64,000 nucleotides of DNA, taken from positions 67,927-131,926 of the forward strand of contig CAYTZM010000004.1 in NCBI GenBank assembly GCA_964442655.1, given 5' to 3'. Made by a program: the position numbers and the translations under genes. This stretch comes from GCA-002727615 sp964442655 (GTDB lineage Bacteria > Pseudomonadota > Alphaproteobacteria > TMED109). Below, one piece after another: positions 51,970 through 61,927 of this stretch (positions are counted from its first letter, which is position 1; every line of letters starts with the position of its first letter). The notes under the pieces are model-generated. The model did not search any database and was not told the origin of the DNA. It saw nothing but the letters and a program-made list of their open reading frames with translations.

Positions 51970-54900
51970 TTATTCAGCAGTTGCAACTTTTAAAATATTA
52001 GCTTTATGTGATTTTTCTTTTATAAATATTCTTAACATTGGAGGAACTATAGCTAATGTTAATATAGCTGAGAGGCATAAACCTCCTATAACTACCGAAC
52101 CAAGTCCTCTATATAGCTCTGAGCCAGCACCTGGAAATACAACTAATGGCATCATTCCAAAAATACTAGTTAAGGTTGACATAAAAATTGGTCTTATTCT
52201 ATTTCTTGTAGATTCTATTATTGCATCATTTATGTTTAGTTTATCTACTCTTATATGTTGCAGAGCTTGATGGACCAGAAGTATGGCATTATTAACCACT
52301 ATTCCGACTAAAATCACAAATCCTAGCATAGTTAACATATCCAAAGGTTGAAGAATATTTAAATTTAAAACCCATAATCCTATTACCCCACCTGCGGCAG
52401 CTGGTGGTACTGATAGCATAATTACTAAAGGATAAATAAAGCTTTCGAAGAGTATAGCCATTAGAAGGTAAACCATACATATTGCAACTATTAGATTTAT
52501 GACCATTGCATTCCAGGTAGTAGTAAGTTCGTCAGCAGTTCCTGAAAGGTTTAAATATACTCCTGTAGGCAATCCTTTATTTTCTAAAGGTTTTATAACT
52601 TGTGCTTCAACCATTTCTATAGCTGTTTCAAGAGGGATTTTTTCTATTGGTTTGATTTGTAATGTTATAGTTCTATCTCTTTCTACATGTCTAATTTCTG
52701 TAGGGCCCGAGGTAATGATTACATCAGCTATTGAGGAAATTGGTAAAATTTGACCAGTGGGAGTAACTACAGGAATATTTTCAATACCTTGAGTTTCTTT
52801 AATTCCATTCTCTTTACCTCTTAAGGTAAGATCCATTCTTTTAGAGTCAACAGTGATTTCTGCTATTCTAAGGCCTGAATTAAAAGCATCTACACTTAGA
52901 GCCAAGGATTGTGCAGTAATATTATTATCCGCTAATTTTATTCTATTAGGAATTACTTGGATTTCAGGTGCTCCTAATACTAACCCAGGAATAGGGCGCA
53001 TCTGATTTCCTTCATTTCTAGGAAAAACTTTACTTACTAATCCAGCAGCTTGTTGAGCAACATTAACTACTTTATTTAAATCTGGTCCTCTAATATCTAA
53101 ATTTATAGATCTTCCTCCTCCAAAACCTCTCTGAAATAAACTTGGTTGCGTGAAAAAACCAAATGTACCAGGTTCTCCAAATAGAGATCTTGTTAAAACG
53201 GGAATTAATTCTCTTACTCTGGTATCTTGGATTGCACTTGCTCCAAATAATGTTCTTCCTCCGGCACCTGCTACAAAAAAATAATTTTTGATTTTAGGAG
53301 GTTTTCCTGCTTCAGGTTCAGGACCTGTTTCAGAAGCCCATAAATTTTTAACTCTAGTTTCAACTCTTTCTGCAATTTCTGTTAAGGTAGCTAAATTATA
53401 GCCAGGAGGAGGCAACATAATGCCAAAAATTAAATTTCTGTTACCTTCTGGTAAATATTCAAGTTTAGGAAGCATAGAATATGAAATGGATAAAGTACCT
53501 ATTGCTACGGTTCCAGCAACTAATAGAGAAGCTATTCTTGATTTGGTAATTAATTTAACATAACCAATTATAATTTTTACAAAGTTTCTTCCAATATTAT
53601 CTATTATAAATATGTTAAATTTTTTATTTTTTACATCTGTTAATAACCATTTTGCTAAGGCCGGTAATACCGTAATAGAAACTAATAGACTCATAGTTAC
53701 AGCGACTGAAATTGCTACTGCTATATCTCTGAATAATTGTCCGGCCTCTAAATGCATAATTAAGATTGGAACAAATACTAGTACTGTAGTTAAAGCAGAA
53801 ACCATAACAGCTGTCCATACTTGTTGTGCTCCAATATAGGCAGATTCACTTGCATTTTTTCCATTTTCTTTATGCCTATATATATTTTCTAAAACTACAA
53901 TTGCTGCATCCACAACCATGCCTACAGCAAATGCTATTCCAGCTAATGAAATTACATTTATAGATCTGCCTAATGCGGCCATAGCAACAAAAGCTGCTAC
54001 AACAGAAATAGGAATGGATAGTCCAATAATAACAGTTGCTCTCCAAGATCTTAAAAATAAAATAAGAATAAGGATGGCTAAAGATCCTCCTATCCATATG
54101 TTTTGTCTAACAAGGTCTATTGCTGAATCTATGTATATTGTTTCATCATAAACTTGCTCTAATTTGAGGCCAAGGTTGGGTAAAGATTCTTCATTTAATT
54201 CTTTTACGGCAGCTCTTACTCCTCTCATTATTTCAATTACATTAGCACCAGATTGTCTAACTGCATTAATTGCAAGAGATGAACTTCCAAGAAATCTAAT
54301 ATTTGAAGTAGGTTCTTTATGAGTAAATTCTACTATAGCAATATCAGAAACAGTTACTCTGCCAAATCTACCATCTTCATCATTTTCACTAATTAAAACT
54401 ACATTTTTAACCTGCTCTGGTGTTTGGAATTCTCCTTCTGCTCTTACTATGTATCTTCTTTTTCCTTCTTCTACATCTCCTGCAGAAATTGATGCATTTG
54501 CTCTTTGTAAAGCTAAAGCAATTTCTGGAACAGTTAATCCATAATTAGCCATTTTTTCAGGGTCAATAGTTACTCTAAGTTCAGTTTCACTTCCACCGTA
54601 AACTCTAGTTCTTGCTATACCAGGGACTCTTTCTATTCTGTCTTGAATGACATTTTCAACTATATCTCCATAAGCGGCTATATCTGTTTCATTACCTTCT
54701 GTTTTAGTAAGAATAAACCAAGCTATTGCATTATCATCTAATCCTGCTGTATCTAGGCTAGGTTCTCCAGCGTCTTCAGGGTATCCTTCAATTTGATTAA
54801 GTCTATTTGAGACTAGTAATAAAGCTCTATCCATGTTTATATTAGTGTCAAATTCAATAGTAACTTCAGATCTCCCCTCTTGTGCTTTTGCAGATAGCCA

Positions 54901-55134
54901 TTTTGCTCCTTCTATTCCTTTTAAAACTTCTTCTTGTCTGTTAACTATTTCTCTTTCTATTTCATATGGAGAAGCTCCATACCAGTAAGTAGATACAGTA
55001 ATAACCGGTTTATTTACATCTGGAGCTAATTGAATAGGAATTCTATCTAAGGCAATAAACCCGAGCACTATAGTCATAAAAATTGCTGCGACTACAGCAG
55101 TTGGTCTTTCTATAGAAGCACGAATAATATTCAT
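51970..55134 (-). CDS. RND-family efflux transporter (AcrB-like)
   Basis: The 1054-residue inner-membrane protein is a tripartite pump component with 12 membrane helices and two large periplasmic loops. It starts MNIIRASIERPTAVVAAIF and has the proton-relay Asp pair near TM4 (GMVVDAAIVVLENIYRH). The IRPIFMSTLTSIFGMMPLVV segment in the C-terminal half is a known RND signature. The family exports lipids, drugs or metal ions; substrate unknown. It is preceded by the adaptor gene with a two-base gap; no outer-membrane factor gene is next to it. Confidence 0.95.
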   Translation of the reverse strand: MNIIRASIERPTAVVAAIFMTIVLGFIALDRIPIQLAPDVNKPVITVSTYWYGASPYEIEREIVNRQEEVLKGIEGAKWLSAKAQEGRSEVTIEFDTNINMDRALLLVSNRLNQIEGYPEDAGEPSLDTAGLDDNAIAWFILTKTEGNETDIAAYGDIVENVIQDRIERVPGIARTRVYGGSETELRVTIDPEKMANYGLTVPEIALALQRANASISAGDVEEGKRRYIVRAEGEFQTPEQVKNVVLISENDEDGRFGRVTVSDIAIVEFTHKEPTSNIRFLGSSSLAINAVRQSGANVIEIMRGVRAAVKELNEESLPNLGLKLEQVYDETIYIDSAIDLVRQNIWIGGSLAILILILFLRSWRATVIIGLSIPISVVAAFVAMAALGRSINVISLAGIAFAVGMVVDAAIVVLENIYRHKENGKNASESAYIGAQQVWTAVMVSALTTVLVFVPILIMHLEAGQLFRDIAVAISVAVTMSLLVSITVLPALAKWLLTDVKNKKFNIFIIDNIGRNFVKIIIGYVKLITKSRIASLLVAGTVAIGTLSISYSMLPKLEYLPEGNRNLIFGIMLPPPGYNLATLTEIAERVETRVKNLWASETGPEPEAGKPPKIKNYFFVAGAGGRTLFGASAIQDTRVRELIPVLTRSLFGEPGTFGFFTQPSLFQRGFGGGRSINLDIRGPDLNKVVNVAQQAAGLVSKVFPRNEGNQMRPIPGLVLGAPEIQVIPNRIKLADNNITAQSLALSVDAFNSGLRIAEITVDSKRMDLTLRGKENGIKETQGIENIPVVTPTGQILPISSIADVIITSGPTEIRHVERDRTITLQIKPIEKIPLETAIEMVEAQVIKPLENKGLPTGVYLNLSGTADELTTTWNAMVINLIVAICMVYLLMAILFESFIYPLVIMLSVPPAAAGGVIGLWVLNLNILQPLDMLTMLGFVILVGIVVNNAILLVHQALQHIRVDKLNINDAIIESTRNRIRPIFMSTLTSIFGMMPLVVFPGAGSELYRGLGSVVIGGLCLSAILTLAIVPPMLRIFIKEKSHKANILKVATAE

Positions 55135-55136
55135 AG

Positions 55137-56273
55137 TTAGCTTTTACTTTCGTTTTTTGTTTTTTGAATAGGTTTAACTTTTTGTCCTGGTCTTAATCTT
55201 TCGTTGCCCTTAATTACTATTATGTCTCCTGCTTCTAAACCACCTAAAACTATAAACCTATCCCCAACTCCGTCTCCAAGTTTTACAGGTTTGATTTGAG
55301 CTTTGTCATCTTTTATTACATATACTAAAGACATTCCTTCTCTTTTAAGAATAGCATCTTTATGGACTGTTAGAGCTTCTAAACCAGGGCCTAATGGAAT
55401 AGATATATTTACATTTTCTCCAACAAAAAGTTTTCTTTTTGTTGAATTATTATCAAAAGACAAATGAATCTTAATAGTTCTAGTTTTAGAATTTTCTCTT
55501 ACTCCTAAAGCCCTAACTTTAGAAGGTATGTATATATTATCAGTAGTAGAAATTTTTATTTCATCATTCTTTTTTAGAATTCTTGCTCTATTGGATGGCA
55601 CGTCTGCCTGTATTTCTAAGAGTGTGTCACTTACTAGCTGAAACATAGAAAAACCTAATCCAACTGCTTCGCCTAATTCTACCATTTTTAATTCTATTAT
55701 TCCGTCAAAAGATGCTGTTACAGTGGCCCTAGAAAGGTTCTGATTAGAAATATTTTCTTCTTGAATAGCTGATTTTAGTTTTGCTTTTGCTATTTCTTCT
55801 CTAGCTAACAATGCTATATTTTGATTTTCTAGTGTCTCTAATTTAGAGGCATTAAAAGCTGAGGAACTTTTTAAGTTTTCCATTCTTTGTAGTTCTAACA
55901 TATTTATTTTGGTTGCGGCTTTTGCATTATTTAATACTGCATGTGCTGCATTAACATTTGCGGAAGCAATATTTGCTAACCATTTATGTCTTTTAATGTC
56001 TATTAAAGCTAAAACTTGAGATTTTTTTACTCTATCTCCTTCTTCAACAAATATTTTTTCTACTCTTCCCATAACTGCAGCAGGAACTTTAGCTTCTCTT
56101 AATGACACTACTCTTCCAATTATTGGAATTGATTGGTCTAATGTCTGTAGTACTACTGGGTCAACTTCTACAGATGCGGCTCCTTGGGAAAATGCTGAGT
56201 TGTTAAAACATAAGATACATACAAAGAAAATGCTTAAATAAGTTTTAATAAAAAAATTAATATATTTTATCAT
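55137..56273 (-). CDS. Efflux membrane-fusion protein (RND adaptor)
   Basis: The 378-residue periplasmic adaptor has a signal peptide (residues 1-30). It shows the lipoyl half KVPAAVMGRVEKIFVEEGDRVKK (VMGRVEKIFVEEGDRV), an alpha-helical hairpin about residues 100-160, the second lipoyl half TVTASFDGIIELKMVELGE (TASFDGIIELKMVELG), a beta-barrel part, and the final LRPGQKVKP. It is the upstream partner of the RND pump gene with a two-base gap. As in many two-gene pump operons, the outer-membrane channel is supplied from elsewhere. Confidence 0.93.
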   Translation of the reverse strand: MIKYINFFIKTYLSIFFVCILCFNNSAFSQGAASVEVDPVVLQTLDQSIPIIGRVVSLREAKVPAAVMGRVEKIFVEEGDRVKKSQVLALIDIKRHKWLANIASANVNAAHAVLNNAKAATKINMLELQRMENLKSSSAFNASKLETLENQNIALLAREEIAKAKLKSAIQEENISNQNLSRATVTASFDGIIELKMVELGEAVGLGFSMFQLVSDTLLEIQADVPSNRARILKKNDEIKISTTDNIYIPSKVRALGVRENSKTRTIKIHLSFDNNSTKRKLFVGENVNISIPLGPGLEALTVHKDAILKREGMSLVYVIKDDKAQIKPVKLGDGVGDRFIVLGGLEAGDIIVIKGNERLRPGQKVKPIQKTKNESKS

Positions 56274-56348
56274 AATTTAATATCCAAATATTTTTCGTTA
56301 CCCTTAACATAAAAATAATAATTTATAAATATAATGTTTGTTTAAATA

Positions 56349-56966
56349 TTAGTAATCAACTGGAATAGGATCTATAGATCTCCATAAATACCATGTGGCC
56401 GCTGAACAATATGGATTCCATTTTATAGCTATTTTTTTAATTTCTTCATAGCTGGGGTCTTTTTTGTTTAAATAATGAATTCCGACTGCTCTTCTTAATC
56501 CGAGGTCTCCTAAAGGCAGAATATTTGGTCTCAATAAACAAAACATTAAAAACATTTCTGCACTCCAAGGTCCAATGCCGTTTAGTTTGCATAATTCTTG
56601 TATAACTAATTCATCATCCATTTTTTTCCATGATTTAATAGCATTTGGGTGCGTAGCAAAATATTGAGCTAAATACATAATGTATTCAGATTTTTTATAG
56701 GAAAGTCCACAGCTTTTTATTTCTTCAATATTTAATTTTAAAATATTTTTGTAGCTTACTGTTTTAACTTTGGATTGAAATTTATTAAATATACTGGAGG
56801 CTGCTTTTACAGAAATTTGTTGTCCAATTATAGTTCTACATAATGCTATAAAAGGGTTTCCTCTAGATTGAAGATATCCTTTATTATGTTTATTGATAAT
56901 TTTTTTAAGAGTTTTATCATTTTTTGATAGATGCTTTATAGCATCATTCCACCAAGTTGCTTTCAT
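56349..56966 (-). CDS. alkA: DNA-3-methyladenine glycosylase II-type (AlkA-like)
   Basis: The 205-residue single-domain HhH-GPD glycosylase removes alkylated purines. It shows LCRTIIGQQISVKAASSIFN (residues about 42-61), the HhH element LCKLNGIGPWSAEMFLMFCL and the catalytic Asp in LPLGDLGLRRAVG. It lacks the N-terminal domain of Escherichia coli AlkA, a form common in bacteria. It is a single minus-strand gene. Confidence 0.88.
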   Translation of the reverse strand: MKATWWNDAIKHLSKNDKTLKKIINKHNKGYLQSRGNPFIALCRTIIGQQISVKAASSIFNKFQSKVKTVSYKNILKLNIEEIKSCGLSYKKSEYIMYLAQYFATHPNAIKSWKKMDDELVIQELCKLNGIGPWSAEMFLMFCLLRPNILPLGDLGLRRAVGIHYLNKKDPSYEEIKKIAIKWNPYCSAATWYLWRSIDPIPVDY

Positions 56967-57083
56967 ATTTTCATTTTCATAATAATTTATATAATTTAAT
57001 TATAATAATACTAGTTAGGAAATATTTATATATATATATATAAATTATATTTGTTTTATTTAAATGTTTTTTGGAGGTAGAAA

Positions 57084-57482
57084 ATGGGTGAAGCTAATTT
57101 TAAATATTTACATACTATGATGAGAGTTATGGATTTAGATCGGTCAATAGATTTTTATACAAATTATTTTAATATGAAGGTAATTAGAAAACAGGATTAT
57201 CCCGGTGGAAAGTTTACTTTAGCATTTTTAGGTTATGGTGCAGAGGTTGATAATACAGTATTAGAATTAACTCATAACTGGGATCAAAAAGATAAGTATG
57301 ATCAAGGCAATGCTTGGGGTCATATAGCTATAGGAGTACAAGATATTTATAATTTATGTAAAAAACTTGAAAGTAATGGTGTAAATGTTACAAGACAACC
57401 TGGTCCAATGAAACATGGCACTACGGTTATAGCTTTTATCAATGATCCAGATGGTTATAGTATAGAATTAATAGAAAGATAA
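57084..57482 (+). CDS. gloA: Lactoylglutathione lyase (glyoxalase I)
   Basis: GloA converts the methylglyoxal-glutathione hemithioacetal to S-lactoylglutathione. The 132-residue protein has YLHTMMRVMDLDRSIDFYT, LELTHNWDQK, WGHIAIGVQD and the ending NDPDGYSIELIE, giving the two His and two Glu metal ligands. GGAGG precedes the ATG. It is co-directional with the MMPL gene by 18 bases, but that gene begins a different module. Confidence 0.94.
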   Translation: MGEANFKYLHTMMRVMDLDRSIDFYTNYFNMKVIRKQDYPGGKFTLAFLGYGAEVDNTVLELTHNWDQKDKYDQGNAWGHIAIGVQDIYNLCKKLESNGVNVTRQPGPMKHGTTVIAFINDPDGYSIELIER

Positions 57483-57500
57483 AATTCTAAGGAGGTTAAA

Positions 57501-59804
57501 ATGACTGCTAAGAGTTATGGAGAATTAATTGTAAAAAGAAAGTGGTTAGCACTTTTAGTAGGTATTTTATTCACTGTAGTATGGGTTATGGGACTATCCG
57601 GATTAAGTATGAATCCTGATAATAGGATATTCTTTTCAAAAGATAACCCTCAATTGGTTGCACTTGAAACTTTAGAAAAAACTTATACTAGGGCTGATAA
57701 TGTCTATTTGTTGTTTGCTCCTAAAGATAAAGATGTTTTTACTCCTGAAACATTAGATGCTGTTAGAGAGATGACAGAGAGACTTTGGCAAACACCATTC
57801 TCTAGTCGCGTGGATTCCATTACTAATTTTCAGTGGACTAGATCAGATGGTGATGATGTCATAATTAGTGATTTAGTTAAAGAAGGACAGATAACAAAGG
57901 AGTTAGCTCTAAATGCTAAAATGGTTGCTTTAGATGAGCCACTTATTAGAAATTTATTAGTAGATACTGAAGGATTAGTTACAGGAATTAATATAAATAT
58001 AATAATGCCTGAGGATCCTATAGCTAGTGGCGGAGCAACTATAAAAATTATGGAATTTATTAGGTCAGAGCAAGCAAGATTTGCAGACAAATGGCCTAAC
58101 ATTGAATTATATGTATCTGGTGGAGTTCCATTGACTCTTGCTTTCACGGAAGTTTCTATGAGTGATATAGGAACGTTGCTACCAATAACATTGCTTGTAA
58201 TCTTTATAATAGCCGGAATTGCTTTAAGAGCAGTTTCTGCAGCTTTTTTGACGGCATTAATAGCTATACTTGCAGCCGTTGGCATGATGGGAGCAGCAGG
58301 GTATATGGGTGTAATTATTAACGCTGTAACAAGTAATGCTCCTTTAATGCTATTTATATTAAGTATAGCTCATTGTGTGCATATTATTAGTACGCAAAGA
58401 CAACAAATGAGAGCTGGAATAGAAAAGAAAGATGCTATTATAGAATCTTTAAGAGTTAATTTGCAGCCAGTATTTATAACCTCAGTGACCACAGCAGTAG
58501 GTTTTTTATCAATGCACTTTTCAGATTCTCCGCCATTTAGAGAATTAGGATATATGCTTGCTGCAGGAAATTTAATAGCTTTTATTAATGCTTCTCTGGT
58601 GTTGCCATCTCTTTTAGCTATTTTACCAGCTAAAGTTCAGAAGAAGGAAACATATTTTTCAAAGTCTATAATGGAGAAGTTATCGGATTATGTTATTAGA
58701 AAACAAAAGTTTTTATTACCAGTTTCAAGTATAATTATTGTTTTTCTTCTAGCCGGCATTACTCAAATAAAATTAGATGATACGTGGACAACATATTTTG
58801 ATGAAAAATTTGAAATAAGAGCTCATTCTGATTTTATGGAAGATAATCTAACAGGATTAAATGCCATAGAATATTCAGTTCCGGCAGGAGAGGATGGAGG
58901 AATAAATAATCCAGAATATCTTATTAATTTGGATAAATTTGCTGATTGGTACAGAATGCAGGATGGTGTCAACCATGTTGATGTAATTTCAGATACAATT
59001 AAGCGTTTAAATAAGGCAATGAATAGTGATCAAGATTCATATTATAAAATTCCCGAATCTCGAGAATTAGCGGCACAATATATGTTATTGTATGAATTAT
59101 CTGTTCCTTTTGGATTAGATTTGAATAGTAGTATTAATGTATCTAAGTCAGCAACTAGAATGATAGTTAGTGTCCAACATGCATCTTCGGCACATTTGAG
59201 AAATTTGGATGAAAAAGCGCAAATTTGGTTAGGAAAAAATATTCCGGAATTTAAAACTGTTGGTTCAGGGTTGTCAGTCATTTTCGCACATTTATCGGAA
59301 AGAAATATTAATTCAATGTTATTTGGTTCTTTTATGGCATTAGTAATTATATCTATGATTTTGATTTTTGCTTTAAGAAGTTTACCTATTGGTTTTATGA
59401 GTTTAATACCAAATATTTTTCCTGCTGCTATGGCCTTTGGCCTTTGGGGTTATTTAGTTGGAGAGGTTGGAATAGCTATTGCCGTTGTTGGAGCAATGAC
59501 ATTGGGTATAGTTGTAGATGATACTGTTCATTTTTTAAGTAAATACCTAAGAGCAAGAAAAGAATTAAATAAATCTCCTGAAGACGCTACTCGATATGCA
59601 TTTACTACTGTAGGTTTTGCTCTTTTAGTAACTTCTTGTGCTCTTGTAGGAGGTTTCATGGTATTAGCAAGTTCTGGATTTAGAGTTAATTCAGATTTAG
59701 CTCAACTTTCAATGATAACTATTGTTTTTGCTTTATTAGCTGATTTTTTATTTTTGCCACCTTTGCTAATGAAGTTAGAAAACTTTAGAAATAAAATTAA
59801 ATAA
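57501..59804 (+). CDS. MMPL/RND-superfamily exporter
   Basis: The 767-residue membrane protein has the 12-helix, two-half MMPL arrangement with one periplasmic loop in each half. Residues about 275-300 read INAVTSNAPLMLFILSIAHC, and the proton-relay motif LGIVVDDTVHFLSKYL is near residue 675. AAGYMGVIINA and FLPPLLMKLE are further features. Such exporters move lipids or hopanoids across the envelope. GGAGG is seven bases before the ATG. It leads a three-gene unit with the lipoprotein-sorting and beta-barrel genes. Confidence 0.9.
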   Translation: MTAKSYGELIVKRKWLALLVGILFTVVWVMGLSGLSMNPDNRIFFSKDNPQLVALETLEKTYTRADNVYLLFAPKDKDVFTPETLDAVREMTERLWQTPFSSRVDSITNFQWTRSDGDDVIISDLVKEGQITKELALNAKMVALDEPLIRNLLVDTEGLVTGININIIMPEDPIASGGATIKIMEFIRSEQARFADKWPNIELYVSGGVPLTLAFTEVSMSDIGTLLPITLLVIFIIAGIALRAVSAAFLTALIAILAAVGMMGAAGYMGVIINAVTSNAPLMLFILSIAHCVHIISTQRQQMRAGIEKKDAIIESLRVNLQPVFITSVTTAVGFLSMHFSDSPPFRELGYMLAAGNLIAFINASLVLPSLLAILPAKVQKKETYFSKSIMEKLSDYVIRKQKFLLPVSSIIIVFLLAGITQIKLDDTWTTYFDEKFEIRAHSDFMEDNLTGLNAIEYSVPAGEDGGINNPEYLINLDKFADWYRMQDGVNHVDVISDTIKRLNKAMNSDQDSYYKIPESRELAAQYMLLYELSVPFGLDLNSSINVSKSATRMIVSVQHASSAHLRNLDEKAQIWLGKNIPEFKTVGSGLSVIFAHLSERNINSMLFGSFMALVIISMILIFALRSLPIGFMSLIPNIFPAAMAFGLWGYLVGEVGIAIAVVGAMTLGIVVDDTVHFLSKYLRARKELNKSPEDATRYAFTTVGFALLVTSCALVGGFMVLASSGFRVNSDLAQLSMITIVFALLADFLFLPPLLMKLENFRNKIK

Positions 59805-59812
59805 TAAATGGG

Positions 59813-60625
59813 ATGAGATTAATGAATATTTTTATAAAATTTATATTATTTTTTACTTTAGTAATTTGTTTTACTAGATCGCTTGTCTTAGCAGAAACTC
59901 CGGAAGAAAAAGGTCTAAGAATTGCAATTGAAGCTGATTTAGATGGTCAAGGCTTTCAAGATACAGTGTCTCATATGGAAATGACTTTAAGGAATGCTCA
60001 AGGTGAGGAGAGTGTAAGAAAATTTTATTCTAAAACTTTAGAATTAGAAAATGATGGAGATAAATCTATATTTGTTTTTGAACACCCTAGAGATGTAGAA
60101 GGCACAGCAGTTTTAACTTTTACTCATAAAGCTGGTCCTGATGATCAATGGCTATATTTACCAGCTTTAAAAAGAGTGAAGAGAATTAGTTCTGATAATA
60201 AATCGGGTTCGTTTGTAGGTTCAGAGTTTGCTTATGAGGATCTTTCTAGTCAGGAAATTGAAAAATATACATATAAATGGATAGAAGATGCTAAATGTCC
60301 TGGGTTTGCAGAAGAAGTGTGTTATGTGACAGAAGATTATCCTGTTGATAAATCCTCTGGTTATACGAGAAGAGTAATTTGGATGGATCAGACAGAATAT
60401 AGAATATGGAAAATTGATTTTTATGATCGTAAAAATGATCTTTTAAAGACTTTAGTTTTTTCAGATTATAAGCTTTATTTGGATAAATACTGGAGTGCTC
60501 ATTCATTAAAAATGGTAAATCATAATACAGCGAAAGAAACTGATATATCTATAAGAGAAATATTATATCAAACAGGCTTAAAAGATGCCGATTTTAATCG
60601 CCAATCATTAAAACGTGCCAGGTAA
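59813..60625 (+). CDS. Outer-membrane lipoprotein-sorting-like protein
   Basis: The 270-residue secreted protein (signal peptide to about residue 28, LVLAETPEE) belongs to the LolA-like group found next to MMPL exporters. Family features include KFYSKTLELENDGDKSIFVF, DDQWLYLPALKRVKRISS, GSFVGSEFAYEDLSSQEIE and WMDQTEYRIWKIDFYDRK. A later ATG at 59822 is an alternative start. It probably binds a lipid in the periplasm and passes it on. It starts eight bases after the exporter and its stop overlaps the next start as TAATG. Confidence 0.85.
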   Translation: MRLMNIFIKFILFFTLVICFTRSLVLAETPEEKGLRIAIEADLDGQGFQDTVSHMEMTLRNAQGEESVRKFYSKTLELENDGDKSIFVFEHPRDVEGTAVLTFTHKAGPDDQWLYLPALKRVKRISSDNKSGSFVGSEFAYEDLSSQEIEKYTYKWIEDAKCPGFAEEVCYVTEDYPVDKSSGYTRRVIWMDQTEYRIWKIDFYDRKNDLLKTLVFSDYKLYLDKYWSAHSLKMVNHNTAKETDISIREILYQTGLKDADFNRQSLKRAR

Positions 60626-61836
60626 TGCGAATAGCTTTACTAGTTTTAATATTATTATTACAACCACTTGCTAGTTTTGCTGATTTTGAACCAAATTTTA
60701 TAGAATATAAAGGTGAGTTTTCTTTATCTTCACGGATTTTTCCTGAATCTCCTTTGTATTCTGGGCAACAACATAACAATTACTCTTTATCTATAGAACC
60801 TGAAGTATATGCTGAGTGGTCTAATAATAGTAATTTTGTCTTTAAACCTTTTTATAGATTTGATAATGAAGATTCTCATAGAACGCATTTTGATTTAAGA
60901 GAAATGCAATATTCTTTTTATGAAGATGATTGGGAAGCTAACTTAGGCATAGGTCAAGTTTTTTGGGGAGTTACAGAGTCAAAAAATCTTGTTGATATAA
61001 TTAATCAATTTGATGTGGTGGACGATCCTCTTTTAAAAACTAAATTAGGTCAACCATTATTTAATGTGACGTTAATTAGAGAATCTGGTTATTTTGATTT
61101 TTTTATATTGCCTTATTTTAGAGAGAGAACTAATCCTGGGAAAAAAGGTCGTTTAAGGACAGATCCTCATTTTATAAAAAATTCAACTAAATTTGAAGGA
61201 GGAAGTCAATGGACACCAGAATTATCAATGAGATGGTCTAATAGTTATAATAATTACGATATTTCTTTACACAGTTTTATAGGTTATAGTAGGGCTCCTT
61301 CGATAAATATTAAAATTATAGATGGTGTAATTAATTATGTTCCTAATTATCAGAGAATTAGGCAAATTGGTGGAACTCTGCAAAATACTTTAGAGAGTAC
61401 ATTATTGAAATTAGAGTGGATAGCAAAAGATGGAGAAAAAGATTCTAGTTTTAGAAGAGGAGGAAGTTTTTCTTCTGTTATTGGGCTAGAACATACCTTG
61501 TTTCAAAGTTTTGGTGATAATGGAGATTTAGGTTTTTTATTTGAGTATAATTTTGATTCTAGAAAAGATAAATCTCCTGATGTTTTGCAAGATGATATTT
61601 TTATGGCGGCTCGTTTTTCTTTAAATGATTCACAAAATACCGAAATATTATTTGGTTCTATTTTTGATTTAGATGGAGACGGTCAAATTTATCAATTAGA
61701 CTTTGGGCAAAGATTAAATGATTCTTTAAATTTAAATGTTAAAGGAGCCATATACCAGAATGGTAGGTTAGGATCTAATTTGTATATTTTACGGCAGGAT
61801 AGTTGGTTTGAAGTAAGTTTAAAACAATATTTTTAG
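60625..61836 (+). CDS. Outer-membrane beta-barrel protein (third gene of the MMPL module)
   Basis: The 403-residue protein has a signal peptide (residues 1-20) and many alternating amphipathic strands, and it ends in Phe (WFEVSLKQYF), the C-terminal signature recognised by the BAM machinery. Segments such as WEANLGIGQVFWGVTESKNLV and LDFGQRLNDSLNLNVKGAIY fit strands of a barrel. It resembles the DUF1302-type porin-like proteins in such clusters, but I cannot assign it firmly. Together with its two upstream neighbours it would span the whole envelope. Confidence 0.72.
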   Translation: MRIALLVLILLLQPLASFADFEPNFIEYKGEFSLSSRIFPESPLYSGQQHNNYSLSIEPEVYAEWSNNSNFVFKPFYRFDNEDSHRTHFDLREMQYSFYEDDWEANLGIGQVFWGVTESKNLVDIINQFDVVDDPLLKTKLGQPLFNVTLIRESGYFDFFILPYFRERTNPGKKGRLRTDPHFIKNSTKFEGGSQWTPELSMRWSNSYNNYDISLHSFIGYSRAPSINIKIIDGVINYVPNYQRIRQIGGTLQNTLESTLLKLEWIAKDGEKDSSFRRGGSFSSVIGLEHTLFQSFGDNGDLGFLFEYNFDSRKDKSPDVLQDDIFMAARFSLNDSQNTEILFGSIFDLDGDGQIYQLDFGQRLNDSLNLNVKGAIYQNGRLGSNLYILRQDSWFEVSLKQYF

Positions 61837-61927
61837 AAGCTTCATATAAAGGAATCTTGAATTTTTTTTTTCAATAAATATAATCGTCTCGTAATATATT
61901 AAAATATCTATTCTAGAAAGTTTTAAA

